Assembly (NCBI GenBank): GCA_009792885.1
Contig: WMCF01000032.1
Location: 6,956,331-7,020,330 of the forward strand
Reading direction: 5' to 3'
Source of the DNA: Eremophila alpestris peregrina
Lineage: Eukaryota > Chordata > Aves > Passeriformes > Alaudidae
DNA length: 64,000 nucleotides
The position numbers and the translations under genes are program-made. This document shows positions 25,901 to 36,622 of the stretch, one piece after another. How positions within the stretch are numbered: the first letter of the stretch is position 1; every line of letters starts with the position of its first letter. The notes under the pieces are model-generated. The model had not been told where the DNA came from and ran no database searches. It worked only from the letters and a program-made list of their open reading frames with translations.

Positions 25901-28900
25901 CCCAGCTTTATTTCTGTTCCCATATTGTTCCTCTGTGCTGTAAACAGGCTTGATGATAAAAAAAAAAATAAAAATAGCATATGGATGCAACCCAACCCAA
26001 CAGCCAGAGTAAACTTCATGGGAGAAACTGGATTTAGAAATGCACCCCTGAGTCATGCCCAAGAGTCCACGTTAAAGGCTTTTTTAAGAAGCAGTTAGGA
26101 AGCAGTCTCCTTTTAAAGACACTTCCCAGAGCTTATTACAGGGACAGAACATGCAAATTAGGGCTAAATTCTGCCTGTTTCCCTCCTGTGCATGTGTTTG
26201 TGTGAGCAGGGAAGGTTTGGAGATGTGGCTGCACTCGTTCAGATCCCTGTGGAGCCAGGGACAGCAGCGTGTGGCTCACTGCTGTGTCCAGAGAAACTGT
26301 AATTCCAGAGGGAATCATCACTGGGACACCTGAGAGGGAAAGTGAGAGTTGCTGGAGCCTGTTAGGAACTGACCCTGCTGCAGTATTCCTGAATTCCTGC
26401 TGCTGTTACTGGCAAGCTCAAAATAAACAATGGGCAAACTCAGCTGAAGCCAAAGGGACGAGAGTTGGCCTTGCTGAAGTTGATGCATCTTCCCTAAGGC
26501 ATCTCATCCCAGAGCTCAGAGCCCTCTGAAGCACTTTCCACTCCACAAAATAAGTGAGGTGAGATGAAACACAAATCAAGATGGCAAGCTGAAGGCATCC
26601 CCTCTGTCTGGAGTCAGAAAGTGCCTGGATCTGAGGAGTTGTGGCACCCAGGGGTTGCTCATCAGCCCAGAGAGTGGGGATGTGGGAGTGTCTCCTCAAG
26701 GCCCACAGGCCTGGGGTAATGGTTCAGCTCTCACCTGTACAGGTGGGCTCAACCTTGGATATTTTAGAGTCTGGGAAAAGCCTCTCTAGAAAAGATCTTT
26801 TGTGTCTCCTTCACGCTCATTGTTGAAATCGCAGCAAGGAAAATGCAGTTTTCATTGGCAAAGCTGCTGCCCTTTGCCATTTCTGCTGGCTTAGGAGAGC
26901 AAAGTCTCACTGCTGAAGATGGAAAGTGATGCAGTTTTCAATGTTCAGCCCAGCAGCTTCTGAAATGCATCCACATTTTGTGAGGTTAATAACACTGTAG
27001 TCACCAATGCTGAATTTTGACTGGTTCAGGCCATGTGTCTCTGACCTAATTAGACTTTTACTGGTTAATGGTTTGTGGAGCCAAGCTCTAAGGGTTTTGT
27101 ATCTGGTTCCTGAAGAATCACTCAGGAGGGAAATGCAGCAGCCTGGTGCTGGGCTCCTGCTTTGAAATGGGCAAGTGCCTCCTTCACTCTCTGCAGGCTG
27201 ATGCCTGTCCATGCTGTGAACCTGGGCAGATAATATGATACATTTTAATTTAAAATTAGTGACTGGATTAAATATTAACCTGTAACCTCCAGAGGAGCAC
27301 TGTGCTCCTTTTGCTGGTGATGCCATGCATGATCCATTTCTGAACCCCACAATTTGAAAATCCCTGAACGTTTCCAGGGCAGTCAGGGTTTGTTTAAAGC
27401 AGCTCTGAGCTCAGTTTCTCAGTACTGCCACTGAGAGCACAGGTGTAAAACCACAGGCTGGATTTTGCAACTGCAAGTCATGTTTCAGGTGTTTCATGGG
27501 TGATAAAATACCTGAATTTTGATAGATTTTGTTACTGTATTATCTCCTGGGAGCACATTACTGTCAAAAGTAATTTTTTTGTTTTGATGCACCTGTTCGT
27601 GGTGACTGGTTCTGATCATGTTTCTATCACTCTCTCATATGACCTTTGAACCAGTCTTTTTTCTTTTCCATCTGGATTTTTCTTCTCTAAGCCAGGGATA
27701 ATGGCACTTCTTTAGCTGGAGTGCACTTCACATTGGAGTGAAGGGTGCAGTGCTGAAATGTGCCACAGACCCTGGGGCAATGAGAAAGAGGAGAGGGCTT
27801 TTTAAAGACAATCTACACTGGGCTGTAGAAGCTGATATCACACTTAACACCATTTAAACACTTTAACCTCTCTCTGACAAATGCCTGAGCTGCAGCTCTG
27901 AACAGAAAACCCAAAACCTCTCAAACCCAGTCAGAGCTGGTTCCTCTGGGCTCTGTTCTGAGACCCCAGTTCACCAGAGGCAGCTCCAGCCTGGAAGGCA
28001 AAGCTTGCACATGGATTATTGGCTTCAAGGAGCCTGCTGGGTTCAGGCTCAGCAGCATTTTGGCTGTGGAAGGCTCAGAGAAGTCTGAGGGCAGGTTTAG
28101 GAGGGTGGATTTGGGCCAGAGCTTGCTCAGGGCTGTCCCTGCTCAGCTGCACCAGTCCTTGGCTGTCGGCACATGTTAATGAGTTGAGGAGAAGGGTCTG
28201 GGTCAGCTTGTGCTGCTTCAAAGGGCCCTTCAGGGGAACATCTAAAACACAGCTTGCAAGAAAAATAAATGAAGGAGGGCTCAGTTTTTTCCCTGTGGCT
28301 GCCTGCAAGCTGTGGCCATGAGCAGAGAGTGCTGCTGAGGCCACCCACACTGGAGGCTGTGGCTCCTTCCCAGTGACCTGTCCATTGACAGGATGCCACC
28401 AGCACCCCAGGACACAGCCCCCAGCACCCCTGTGCTGCTCAGGGGCCTGTGGGGGGACAGCAGAGGGGAGGGAAAGCTCATTGCTGGAGAGAGGAATGGC
28501 AAATTGCAGGGTGCAACCTGACAAAGCCAGGCTGGGACCTGCCTTGCTGCTCCTGTTGGGAGTGCAGCACATGGGGCTGGCTGGGGACTTGGTCTCCTCC
28601 TGATTTTGGGTTTCCTGTGCTGGAGCTGCCAGTCCTGGGCTCTGTGGATGTCCCAGCCCCACCTGCTCTTGGCTGGCTCCAAGGGAAGGTGCAGGGAGGG
28701 AGATCTCAGTTTCTGCTCTCTGATCCTCTTTGTCCAAGAGTGTCTGATTTGGACGGGCTCAAATTCCAAATAATTCTACCCAGCCCAAGGAATAATTTTC
28801 TTTCCCAGCTGCAGCCCTGGGGGTAGTTCAGTCCCAGAGCTCCCTGTCTTTTCTTCTGGGCTTCCCTTTCTGTGATTTCTCTTTGACTTGTGACATGACC

Positions 28901-30132
28901 CTGCCCTGACAAGGGGAAGTCTTGAATGTTTTTTTGACAGATCATTTACTCCTAGATAAACATTAATTTCCATTTTAATTTTTAACCTGTGTCTCTGAGG
29001 TGACAATGCTTTTGTAGGCCATCTAAGAAGCTGTTATCTTTGCCCAGCTTTGCCTCTTCCATTTGCTTCACCCAGCAGGTAATGAGTAACCTGTCCTCCT
29101 GCTGGGCAGGCTGAGGGCTGGCAGAGCTGCTCTCACTGCTTCCTCCTCCATTCATAAACACATTTTCAGTGTCAGAATGACACCTCTCTGCCCCTTGCTG
29201 TTGGTAATTCTCACGGTGTGTGACAGTGGCACTGCTGCAGCGTGTCCTGCTTTACCTCTCCTCTCATGGCCCTCCCAGAAATGCTGGTGGGGAAGGGTTG
29301 GAGCTGAGGCAGCCCCAGAGTGGGGCTCCAGGCACAAGGGTTTATTCACAGCCTGGAGCTGACTGGGGGCACAGCCCTGGCTCCTCAAAGCCACACAGGC
29401 AAGTCCTTGTCCAGGCAGGGATGGGGATGTGCACATCCAGACTCCCAGTCTCCTGCTCTCACCACAGATGCTGCTGTTGGTGACACACGTGGGTTTGGGG
29501 TGTCCCTGGGTGGTGCAGAGGGCTGCAGCAAGCTGAGGTCATGTCCTTTCCAGTCAGCCCAGGTCCCTCCTGAGGTGGGGAGGGAGAACAGGTTTCAATG
29601 GGGGTGCTGTGCCCAGTGCAGGTGTGACCCTTCCTGCCCCTTGGAAGGATCCTACTGACAGGACATTGTGAGATCAGGGTAATTTTATAATTTTATATCT
29701 CTTTCCAGTGCCAGATGCTGCCAGAAGGCCACTCTTCACCCACCCAGCAGGACTTGTCACCCCCCAGTGGCCTCCATGCTCTGATTTTTCCCTCCTCTGG
29801 ATTGCAGAACAGAGGCACAGCCTGCTGTTCCCTGTCCATTTGGGGTTCCAGAGGTGGTGCTGGCTGGCAGGAAGGGCAGACAGAGCAGCCCTATCCATAT
29901 TCTGTCACATCTAGGAACAGATTAGGATGTGTTGGCTGTGCTGCTTCTCAAACGTGTTGTTACAAAAAAAAATAAGGCTCTGTGAGAGCCTTGAGCTGGA
30001 TCTTGAGCTCTGTCCTCACTGTCAGGGCTACTCTTGGAGGGCTTGGGGGGCTTCCTTTTCTGAAAATATGTCTGGGTGTCTTCTTTCTCTTCTCAATTTT
30101 TTGCTTGTAGTGGCTCTTGGGTCACATTTCAA

Positions 30133-30292
30133 GGTTTCTTTGGTTTTTTTGGGTTTTCTGTGTGGTTTTTTTATTATTATTTTGGGTTTTTTTGGTGGTT
30201 TTTTGTTTGTTTGTTTTGTTTGTTTGTTTGGGGGTTTTTTTGGGTTGTTTTTTTTTTTTTGGTGTGTGGAGTTTCTTTGGGTTTTTTTTTTT
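30133..30292. repeat. Long T/G-rich (purine-poor) tract
   Basis: About 160 bases that are almost entirely T and G on the + strand, with TTTG and GGTTTTTT motifs and one short TTATTATTATT block. Frames across it are Phe/Gly/Val/Trp-rich on one strand and Lys/Thr/Asn-rich on the other. Both are simple-sequence artefacts. Confidence 0.85.
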
Positions 30293-31952
30293 CAGTGTAG
30301 AGGGAAGAAAATTCTTTTTGCCAATGCAAAGGCTGAGGTCCTTATGCAATCCCAGTTCCTGGGAGTTCAGACAGAGCATGGATCACGATGACTCATGATA
30401 AAGGCTGCAAGAACTGGCAGGAGTGCAGCAGCACAGGCTGTTTGTACCTCAGACAATTAGTTCTGTAAACAGATTTTTGTCATGTTTCTGAATTGCACAT
30501 TAAAAAACGAACACACTGCCCAAGCCCAGACACTGGAAAGCAACGAAGGGAACAATCCAAGGCTGAATGAGAACGATGTGGTGACCTAATGTGTACACAA
30601 TGCATGCAGCCTGTGTGTGAGGGGGCCCAGTGTGAGGAGGGGTCCCCAGTGCTATTTCCCAGTGACTGGGTGAAATCCTGGCTGTGCTCAGCCCTCCTGG
30701 GAAGGGGGGAACTTTCTGCTCCAAACCTCTCCGTGCCCTCCTGGCTGTTTTTTTGGCTGCAGGTTCAGCCAGATGTGGGAGGGAGTTCCCCAGCTGTCAC
30801 AGAGGTGCCTCCCTGCCACCCCTCCTGTGCCCCTGCAGTTCATCCTCCAAACCACGAGCTGCTCAGTGAAATCCCTTGTTCTCAGCAGGGATGGAGCAGT
30901 GTCATCTGCTCTCTGAAACAGCTGGGTCGTTTTTATAGGGGAAAAAAACAAAGTCAGCCAGAGACAAACCCCGTGTGCTGATCTCCTTACAGTGTCAGGC
31001 TGCAGAGAGACAGAGCTCTGAGCTTTGGTGTGAACAAAGTGCCTAAAAGGATGCCTCCTGCCTCCCACCTGGGATTTCTGGGGGGGAATCTGTTTGTTTC
31101 TTTGCTTTTATCAGTACTTTTTGCAGAATAAACCACAAAATGCTCTATTTCCTAGGATTATGAGTCCAAGCAAGGCTAAGGTAGAAGAGAGGAGGAATCA
31201 GATCTCTTCAGGGAAGGCAGAGCCAGAGTTCCTTTCTTTAAAAACAGACCAGTGATGAAACTACTGAAAAACTGACTTTATTTGTGGATGTAGAAAGAAA
31301 AGGTCATTCCAGTTGTTTTCTGCTGGATGCTGTGTGAATGTCCAGAATTAACCTCTTGTCTCAGGGACAATTGCACGTGTATTTGGGGGTTCCCAGGTTC
31401 AGGTTTTTGCAGAAACCAGCAAATATTCTAGCCCAGTTAGCAAGAGCAAGGGATTTGTGACTCTTATCCTGCAGCCAGTTTATCTGTAACATTGAGAAAT
31501 GGTGTCAGTAACTTCCCTGCACATAAAATGCAGCTGCTTATTGTGCTGTGAAATTTAACAGTGCTGAGTGTAATTGATTTACAATTCATGTGAAAGATAA
31601 AATCAATGATCTAACTTCAACACAGAAGTGTTTTGGCTTACTAAACATTTGGAGTTGCCTTTGTGAAGTGCTTTATCTTTTTGCTTTATTACCTCTTTAA
31701 AAATGTAATTTCATTGTTTCATGAGTTTACCATCACTTTCTCTTAATTGTATTTTTTTAGTTCATGTTTATAGGCTCTATCTAGACATGTGGGATAGGCC
31801 CCATTCATTTCTGTAGAGAATTTTAACTAAGAGGCCCTTTTAGACATTAAAATTTTTTAGTTACCAAAAAAGAAACTCCATGTGGTTGCTCATGTAAATG
31901 ATTCCTCCATTAAGAAACTTGAGTGTCACAAGGTAATGGGTGAGTTTAATTC

Positions 31953-32005
31953 TTTTTTTTTTTTTTTTTTTTTTTNTTTTTTTTTTTTTTTTTTTTTTTT
32001 TTTTT
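31953..32005. repeat. Poly-T run with one unresolved base
   Basis: A run of about 53 T interrupted only by a single N at 31,976. The true length is probably uncertain because of the homopolymer. It sits about 30 bases upstream of the pseudogene exon-5 acceptor and could be the A-tail of a retroposed sequence on the - strand, an expanded polypyrimidine tract, or an assembly artefact. Confidence 0.85.
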
Positions 32006-32036
32006 GTGATTTTTTTTCTTCCTGCTTCCTTTTTAG

Positions 32037-32207
32037 TTGTTTACTTTCTACCCATTCCTTGGATTTCCCCTCAAACCTCCCGAGGTGATTCTGGGAAAGG
32101 TAGAAGAGGTGGGTGTGATCAGAAAGAAATGCCTCAAGCAGAGGAAAGGGAGTATTAATGAGCACAACCTGATGAGCTACATTGATGCTTTGGTATTCAA
32201 GCAGGAG
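32037..32207 (+). pseudogene. CYP2W pseudogene exon 5, open
   Basis: 57 codons follow a good acceptor (CTTTTTAG ending at 32,036), starting LFTFYPFLGF and ending SYIDALVFKQE. Intact exon 5 of CYP2W1 and of the CYP2K-like gene here are 58 codons each. By my hand alignment to CYP2W1 about half of the residues are identical, with conserved FYPFLGF, INE and YIDAL blocks. The base after the exon is GGC rather than GGT, so the canonical GT donor is lost. It would be a GC donor with a poor downstream context. Confidence 0.85.
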
Positions 32208-33141
32208 GCATTTCAACCATGTGATGATTCCTTATTCAGAGATGCTGATGAGATTATTGTCATCTGTACAGAAATATTTAAATTTTGGGCAATCATCCTC
32301 CTATTTTAGCACATCAAATACTTCACACTGAAGGAAAAGCAAGGGAAATGTGACAACATGCCAGCTCCAGCCCATTCCTTGCAGGGGAGTGGGAGAGAGG
32401 CAGTGCCACTTTTCCAGCCCTCTCCAGGCAGACACGCACCTCCCTGCGGCCATGGGAAGAGGCAGCAGAGTGACAGAGAGGCAGAAATTCCTGTGGCATT
32501 TGTGCAAACCCCTCAGCAGCTCCCACGTGGTGGATTTCACAAGAGGAGCAGTTGTGTGGGAGTCTGGACCAGCCTGCATCTGCCCTTTTCCTCAAGTGTT
32601 TGCATCCGCATTCTTGGGCTGGGCAGTGGGACTGGGGAAAGTGTTTCCCACCAGCAGCAGGGAGCAGGGGATGTGTCCTGAGTCTTCATGGCTCTCCTGT
32701 GGCTCCTGGAAGGGCCTGGAACACACACACTCACACACACAGACAAATTCCAGCTCCTCCACTCAGGTATTTTCTGTACCTCTCATCAAATTTCTGCCTT
32801 CTCAGGATCCACAGGGAGTGGTTGGAAGTCCTGGGCTGGTCATCCAACCACTGTCTGGAACAGATAAATGCCATGTGGTGTTGGAAAATGGATGAATTTG
32901 TGCAGTTGGTTCATTTTGGGGCATGAAGATTTCAAGTGTGCAAATATTTCTTCTGAAAATGGAAGGAATTCTGTACTGAAATTCATTGTGATGCAACTTG
33001 TCACTTGTCACTCTCCTGCATCCCACTCTAATGTCTCTGGAGTCTGGGTTACCTGTCCTAATTATCTCTTTTTATGCTAAAAGTGCTTTTTTTTTCTTCC
33101 TATATCCCCCAAAAATAGCACTACATATTTTCTTTATGCAG

Positions 33142-33247
33142 ATCATGATGCTCCTGAGCTCGCCCTGCTCGTGGCTGGCACTCAAACACCACCCACAGCA
33201 TTGCACTGGGGCCATGCTGCTGCTGCTGGAGGACCCTGACATTCCAA
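33142..33247 (+). pseudogene. CYP2W pseudogene exon 6 (I-helix), degraded
   Basis: After TTTATGCAG the sequence encodes LLVAGTQT...ALHWG, the decayed equivalent of the I-helix LVMAGTETIATTLQW in CYP2W1. A one-base shift then restores MLLLLEDPDIP, equivalent to ILLMMKYPEIQ. It ends at A|GTAAGG, a canonical donor in the phase expected for CYP2 exon 6. At 106 bases it is short against 142 in the intact genes, with the loss before the I-helix. Confidence 0.8.
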
Positions 33248-33544
33248 GTAAGGTTTTGCTTTGCTTGCACAGTGTGCTGAAATATCCTGCAGTGACTTTG
33301 CAGGTGGTGCTCATCTCCCCTGAGTCCTCACTTCCCTTTTCCTATAGCTCAGTTTTCACAACCTGGGCTCTGTCCCTGTTCTGTGCACTCTCTGCTGTCC
33401 ATGCCCTGCAGAGCTGTGCTGCCTCTGAGCTACCAGGGCTTTGCCTCTGCCTCTCTGGAGGCAAACAGAGAGCAGCAAGGGGAGCCTGGCCCAGCCTTTC
33501 CTCTGCTCCATCACTGGGGAGCAGCCAACAGCTGCTGTAGCTTC

Positions 33545-33692
33545 ATCACAGAATGGTTGAGGTTGGAAAAGACCTTCAAGATAAACAAGTGTAACCATCA
33601 CCACCACCACCATGTTCATCCCTAAGCCGTGTCCTCAGTGGTTTTTGAGCACTCCATTGCACCTCTTGGGTTTCCACCCCTGTGCTGGGTTA
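33545..33692 (-). mobile_element. CR1 LINE 3'-end fragment
   Basis: The + strand reads ATCACAGAATGGTTGAGGTTGGAAAAGACC and on into CCTAAG, TGTCCTCAGTGG and GAGCACTCC blocks. This is the reverse complement of the diagnostic avian CR1 3' end, so the element is in - orientation and 5'-truncated. It contains a small (CAC) expansion at 33,597-33,612. It interrupts the interval between pseudogene exons 6 and 8. Confidence 0.8.
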
Positions 33693-33764
33693 GGGCCAGG
33701 TCACACATTAGTCAGTAATTCCAGTGAACTGGGTATTTTCTCTAATGAAGGGTCTTACTGGCAG

Positions 33765-33860
33765 GTGCAAGCCCAGGAATTGGCTCTTCAGAGGAAGAAG
33801 CTGCTGCCAGGCACAGCCCAGAGGGAGGAATGCTGGGTGGGCAGGGCAGGAGCTTGCAAC
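33765..33860 (+). pseudogene. Possible CYP2W pseudogene exon 7 remnant
   Basis: After TTACTGGCAG the frame reads VQAQELALQRKKLLPGTA. This has the spacing-poor but suggestive elements VQEE and DRKKMPYT of exon 7 in the intact genes. It lies in the correct order between exon-6 and exon-8 remnants. Similarity is weak and the K-helix ExxR motif is not recognisable, so this is an inference from position plus a few residues. Confidence 0.3.
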
Positions 33861-33908
33861 ATCCCCACATGCTGCAGCAGAGCATGGCTGTGCTGTGGGG
33901 AGCAGCAG

Positions 33909-34005
33909 GGATCCCTCTGCTCACCCCTGTGCTGCTGGGGAAAGTGGAGAAAAAAGGGAGATGCCAGATGAATTTAACCCCAGCCATTCCCTGCACACCA
34001 CCTGA
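33909..34005 (+). pseudogene. CYP2W pseudogene exon 8, frameshifted
   Basis: The frame starting at 33,911 encodes IPLLTPVLLGK, matching the IPSLTSVLLDK block of CYP2W1. A shift within the A/G-rich run at 33,947-33,957 moves to the frame starting at 33,958. This encodes EMPDEFNPSHSL, matching ETPHQFNPNHFL, and then stops at 34,003-34,005. The original exon is 142 bases. The heme-binding exon 9 was not found downstream. Confidence 0.75.
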
Positions 34006-36622
34006 TTCTTCCAGGTTAATGGGAAATGAGTGTCTTCGCACCCAGCCAGTTGGACTGAGGGGGGCATAAACCCTAAAGAATTAGTTTTGATTCCTTCCCC
34101 AGCCCGAACTTGTGCTGGCAGAGCATTCTAGCCCAGTAAGGACCACAGGGCTGGGCTGGCTGTGACTCAGAGGGATCGTGGTGCCATCTCGTGGCAAAAT
34201 ATAAAGTAGAAATTAGACAGTGTGCAATGCTCATTGCTCCGGCCAGTGCAGGAGGGCTGCAGGTGGAGTTGCAAATCCTTGCCCCTGGCAGAGCTGGAGC
34301 CCCTGGTCCCAGCATCACACAGACCTGGGGGTGGCAGGCTGGGCCACGGGACAGTTGCCAGTGCCACAGAGTGAGGTGGTGGTGTCCAGACCTGGCTCTG
34401 AACATCGAGGAACCTGTCCTGCCCCAAGGCGTTTGCCTTCAATCCAGGTGAGACTTGCCAGGCACAAATGTGTTTTGCAGCCACAGGGAAGACCCTCAGG
34501 GCCACAGAGGGATGTGGGAATGGTATTTCCACCTCTGAGAGCCAATGTTTTCTGCTAGATAAAGGGATAGCTGAGTCATAATCAGTGTTCTGCCGTCGCT
34601 TGGCTGAGCAAATGAACAGGAGACAGGCACTTTATTTTGAGGAGATATATTCAGCTGTGTAATTCAGTGTGCTGGGGAGGGATCACTCCTATCCATCTGC
34701 TGACACAGGCACAAGTAGGATGCGTTTTTCAAAGGATAATCAAAGGAACCTGTTTTCTTTGGATGTTTGCAGCTCTGAAGGCTGCTGTGCCATGGAGGAA
34801 GGGACCCATCTCTCTACTTCAAAGCCAAGAACCCCAGAGCCCATGGCAAGGGGGCAGGTCTGAGGTTCCACCAGTGAATCTCTGCAGAGCTGAGCCCAGC
34901 TCAGTGCTGTTCCCTCGAGCACTACACTGCTGCCTTGTCCAACTTCTGAGTTCACACTGGTTTTGGAGAGATTAAAACAGTCTTGGCCTTTTTGAAGCCA
35001 AAAGCCAAAGTCCTTCTTAGTATTTCAGCAAGACCAAGATTTCCTTCACAGAGCTGATATGTGAGTTCCTCCTCAGTTGCTTTACCTGTCTGTCCTTTCC
35101 TTCCCATCCAAAGCAGAGGGCCAGCAGCTGTGGGAGGCTGTGGTGACCACCTTAAATTCAGCCTCTACAGGCAAGAGGCAGGGAAGTGAAGAACTGAGGC
35201 TGTCCCCAGGGCTGACTCACAGCCCATAGCTGAGGAATTTGCCCTGGTGAAACCACCCTGCAGGGATGGAGGGTCTGCTGCTGTGCTGGTGTTTACTGGG
35301 ATGAGCATATGCAGAACTTCTCACCCATGAGATAAATCTGACATGATGTCTATTCTCACTCTGGGCTCAGGACCAACCTTTCATGGTGTTTGCATTTCTG
35401 TGTGCTGCCAGTTGGGGTGCCAGGCAGAGGAAATGTAATGAGGGCATGGGATTAGAACTTTATTGGGTTCCCATAAAGGGGAAACAAACAATATGATAAA
35501 GCACATGAGAAGAAGATGCAGGTGGAGGAGTGGGAAGTCACAGGCAGATAAATGGATGGAGAATTGCCTCAGCTGTACATCAGCTGGAGTAAGGCTGTGG
35601 AATATGATGGCATGTAAGAGTGCCACAGACAGAGACAACAGCCAGAGGAAAGGAAGCCAACCCAAACCAGCTCTCATTTAATCCCTGATCCCCATTCTCT
35701 GTGCATGTGTGTGTGCAAAACAAGCACTGTGAAATTAGACTGCATTTGCAGGGGATTTGTGTGGCTGGTTCCACAGGCCAGGCCATCCCAAACACCAGAA
35801 TGGCTGCTGGTGTAGGCTCTTAACATTAACCAGGATATCTGAAGAGAGGGAAGGCTCTTTGCTGGTGTTTAACAAGGTCAGAAAGGACAGAAATGTGTAA
35901 AACTAGCAGTGGGTGTCGTTTATTTTTCTGTGTCATTAGCCCTTTGTGACTGGATGCTGGTGCAGACCTCATGTGGCCTCATGATTTAAATTGCAAACTC
36001 AGAAATGCAGCTCCTGTTCCGTTCCTCCTGGGGAGCAGTGTTGAGCTTGGTAGCAGCACCTGCTTATCTGAACAGACTCTGGGGCATCTCCCAGGACACT
36101 GTCCCAAGGCAGAAATGACTTATTCCTCAAATCCCATGAACCAATCAGTTTTTTCACTCTTGGCTTGGAAGGTGAAATCCTGGTGGCATTTTGCTGTGAG
36201 CTGTGGAAAGGCTCAGGAGGTGCCTATGGATGGCTCAAGCCTGTGACCCATGGTGTCTTTCTGTAACCTCCAGCAAACTGTGATTTGTTCTTCCTCAAGA
36301 TTCCAGGCAGGTTTCTTTGTGACATGGTGAACCTTGGGGGCATCCTGCTCATGGGCTGCACCTTCTCCACCAGCCCAGGGGCTTAGTCCCTTCACCAGGG
36401 CCTGTCTTGAGCAGTGGGGTGTGATTGTCAGCACCATGGCTTGTGTTTGCATCTCCCCCAGGGCACAGCAGCAAAGAGCAGCCCTTGGTGGGGATGGAGC
36501 AGTGAGGGGGAGTGGATGGAGACAGTGGGAAGGGGATGTGGTGGTGTGGCAGGATGGGGGGGATGGAGAGTTTGAGCAGAGTTGGGGGTCTTGGACCCCA
36601 AAGCTGTGGGACAAGGCCGTGG
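34006..36622. other. Spacer between pseudogene and CYP2W1 3' end
   Basis: No gene supported. The right part should contain the CYP2W1 3' untranslated region. Possible - strand AATAAA signals are seen as TTTATT at 35,919-35,924 and 35,459-35,464, about 0.7 and 1.2 kb past the stop. Neither can be chosen from sequence alone. Confidence 0.45.

Larger units (their letters stand above)
15600..32036. other. Gene-poor interval between C7orf50 and the P450 remnants
   Basis: About 16 kb without a gene I can support. Composition drifts from AT-rich (15-19 kb) to more GC-rich with many CTG/CAG words (20-31 kb). This produces longer chance frames, for example 28,075-28,737 on the - strand, which has no recognisable domain and no splice support. 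Simple repeats are listed separately. No tRNA, small RNA, CRISPR-like or long transposon structure was recognised. Exons 1-4 of the P450 pseudogene that begins at 32,037 were sought here and not seen. Confidence 0.6.
32037..34005 (+). pseudogene. Inverted CYP2W-type P450 pseudogene (exons 5, 6, 8, possibly 7)
   Basis: Three blocks on the + strand match consecutive parts of a CYP2 gene in the right order and spacing. They are exon 5 at 32,037-32,207, exon 6 at 33,142-33,247 and exon 8 at 33,909-34,005, with a weak exon-7 candidate at 33,765-33,860. Exon 5 is still fully open. Exon 6 has lost about 36 bases and carries a frameshift. Exon 8 carries a frameshift and an early stop. Exons 1-4 and 9 were not found. 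By eye the peptides are closer to the neighbouring CYP2W1 (FYPFLGF, YIDAL, IPLLT-VLL) than to the CYP2K-like paralogue. It lies on the opposite strand to both intact genes, converging on the CYP2W1 3' end, and a CR1 fragment (33,545-33,692) has landed inside it. Introns are retained, so it arose by DNA duplication with inversion, or was an ancestral second gene, rather than by retroposition. Confidence 0.85.

Noticed and set aside
28075..28737. 220-codon open frame on the - strand
   Set aside because: It is the longest single frame in the window, but it lies in CTG/CAG-rich DNA that supports long frames on several strands. It has no recognisable domain, signal or splice context.
30076..30398. 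Hydrophobic Phe/Gly/Val/Trp-rich frames resembling a membrane protein
   Set aside because: Translation of a T/G low-complexity tract. There is no conserved pattern.
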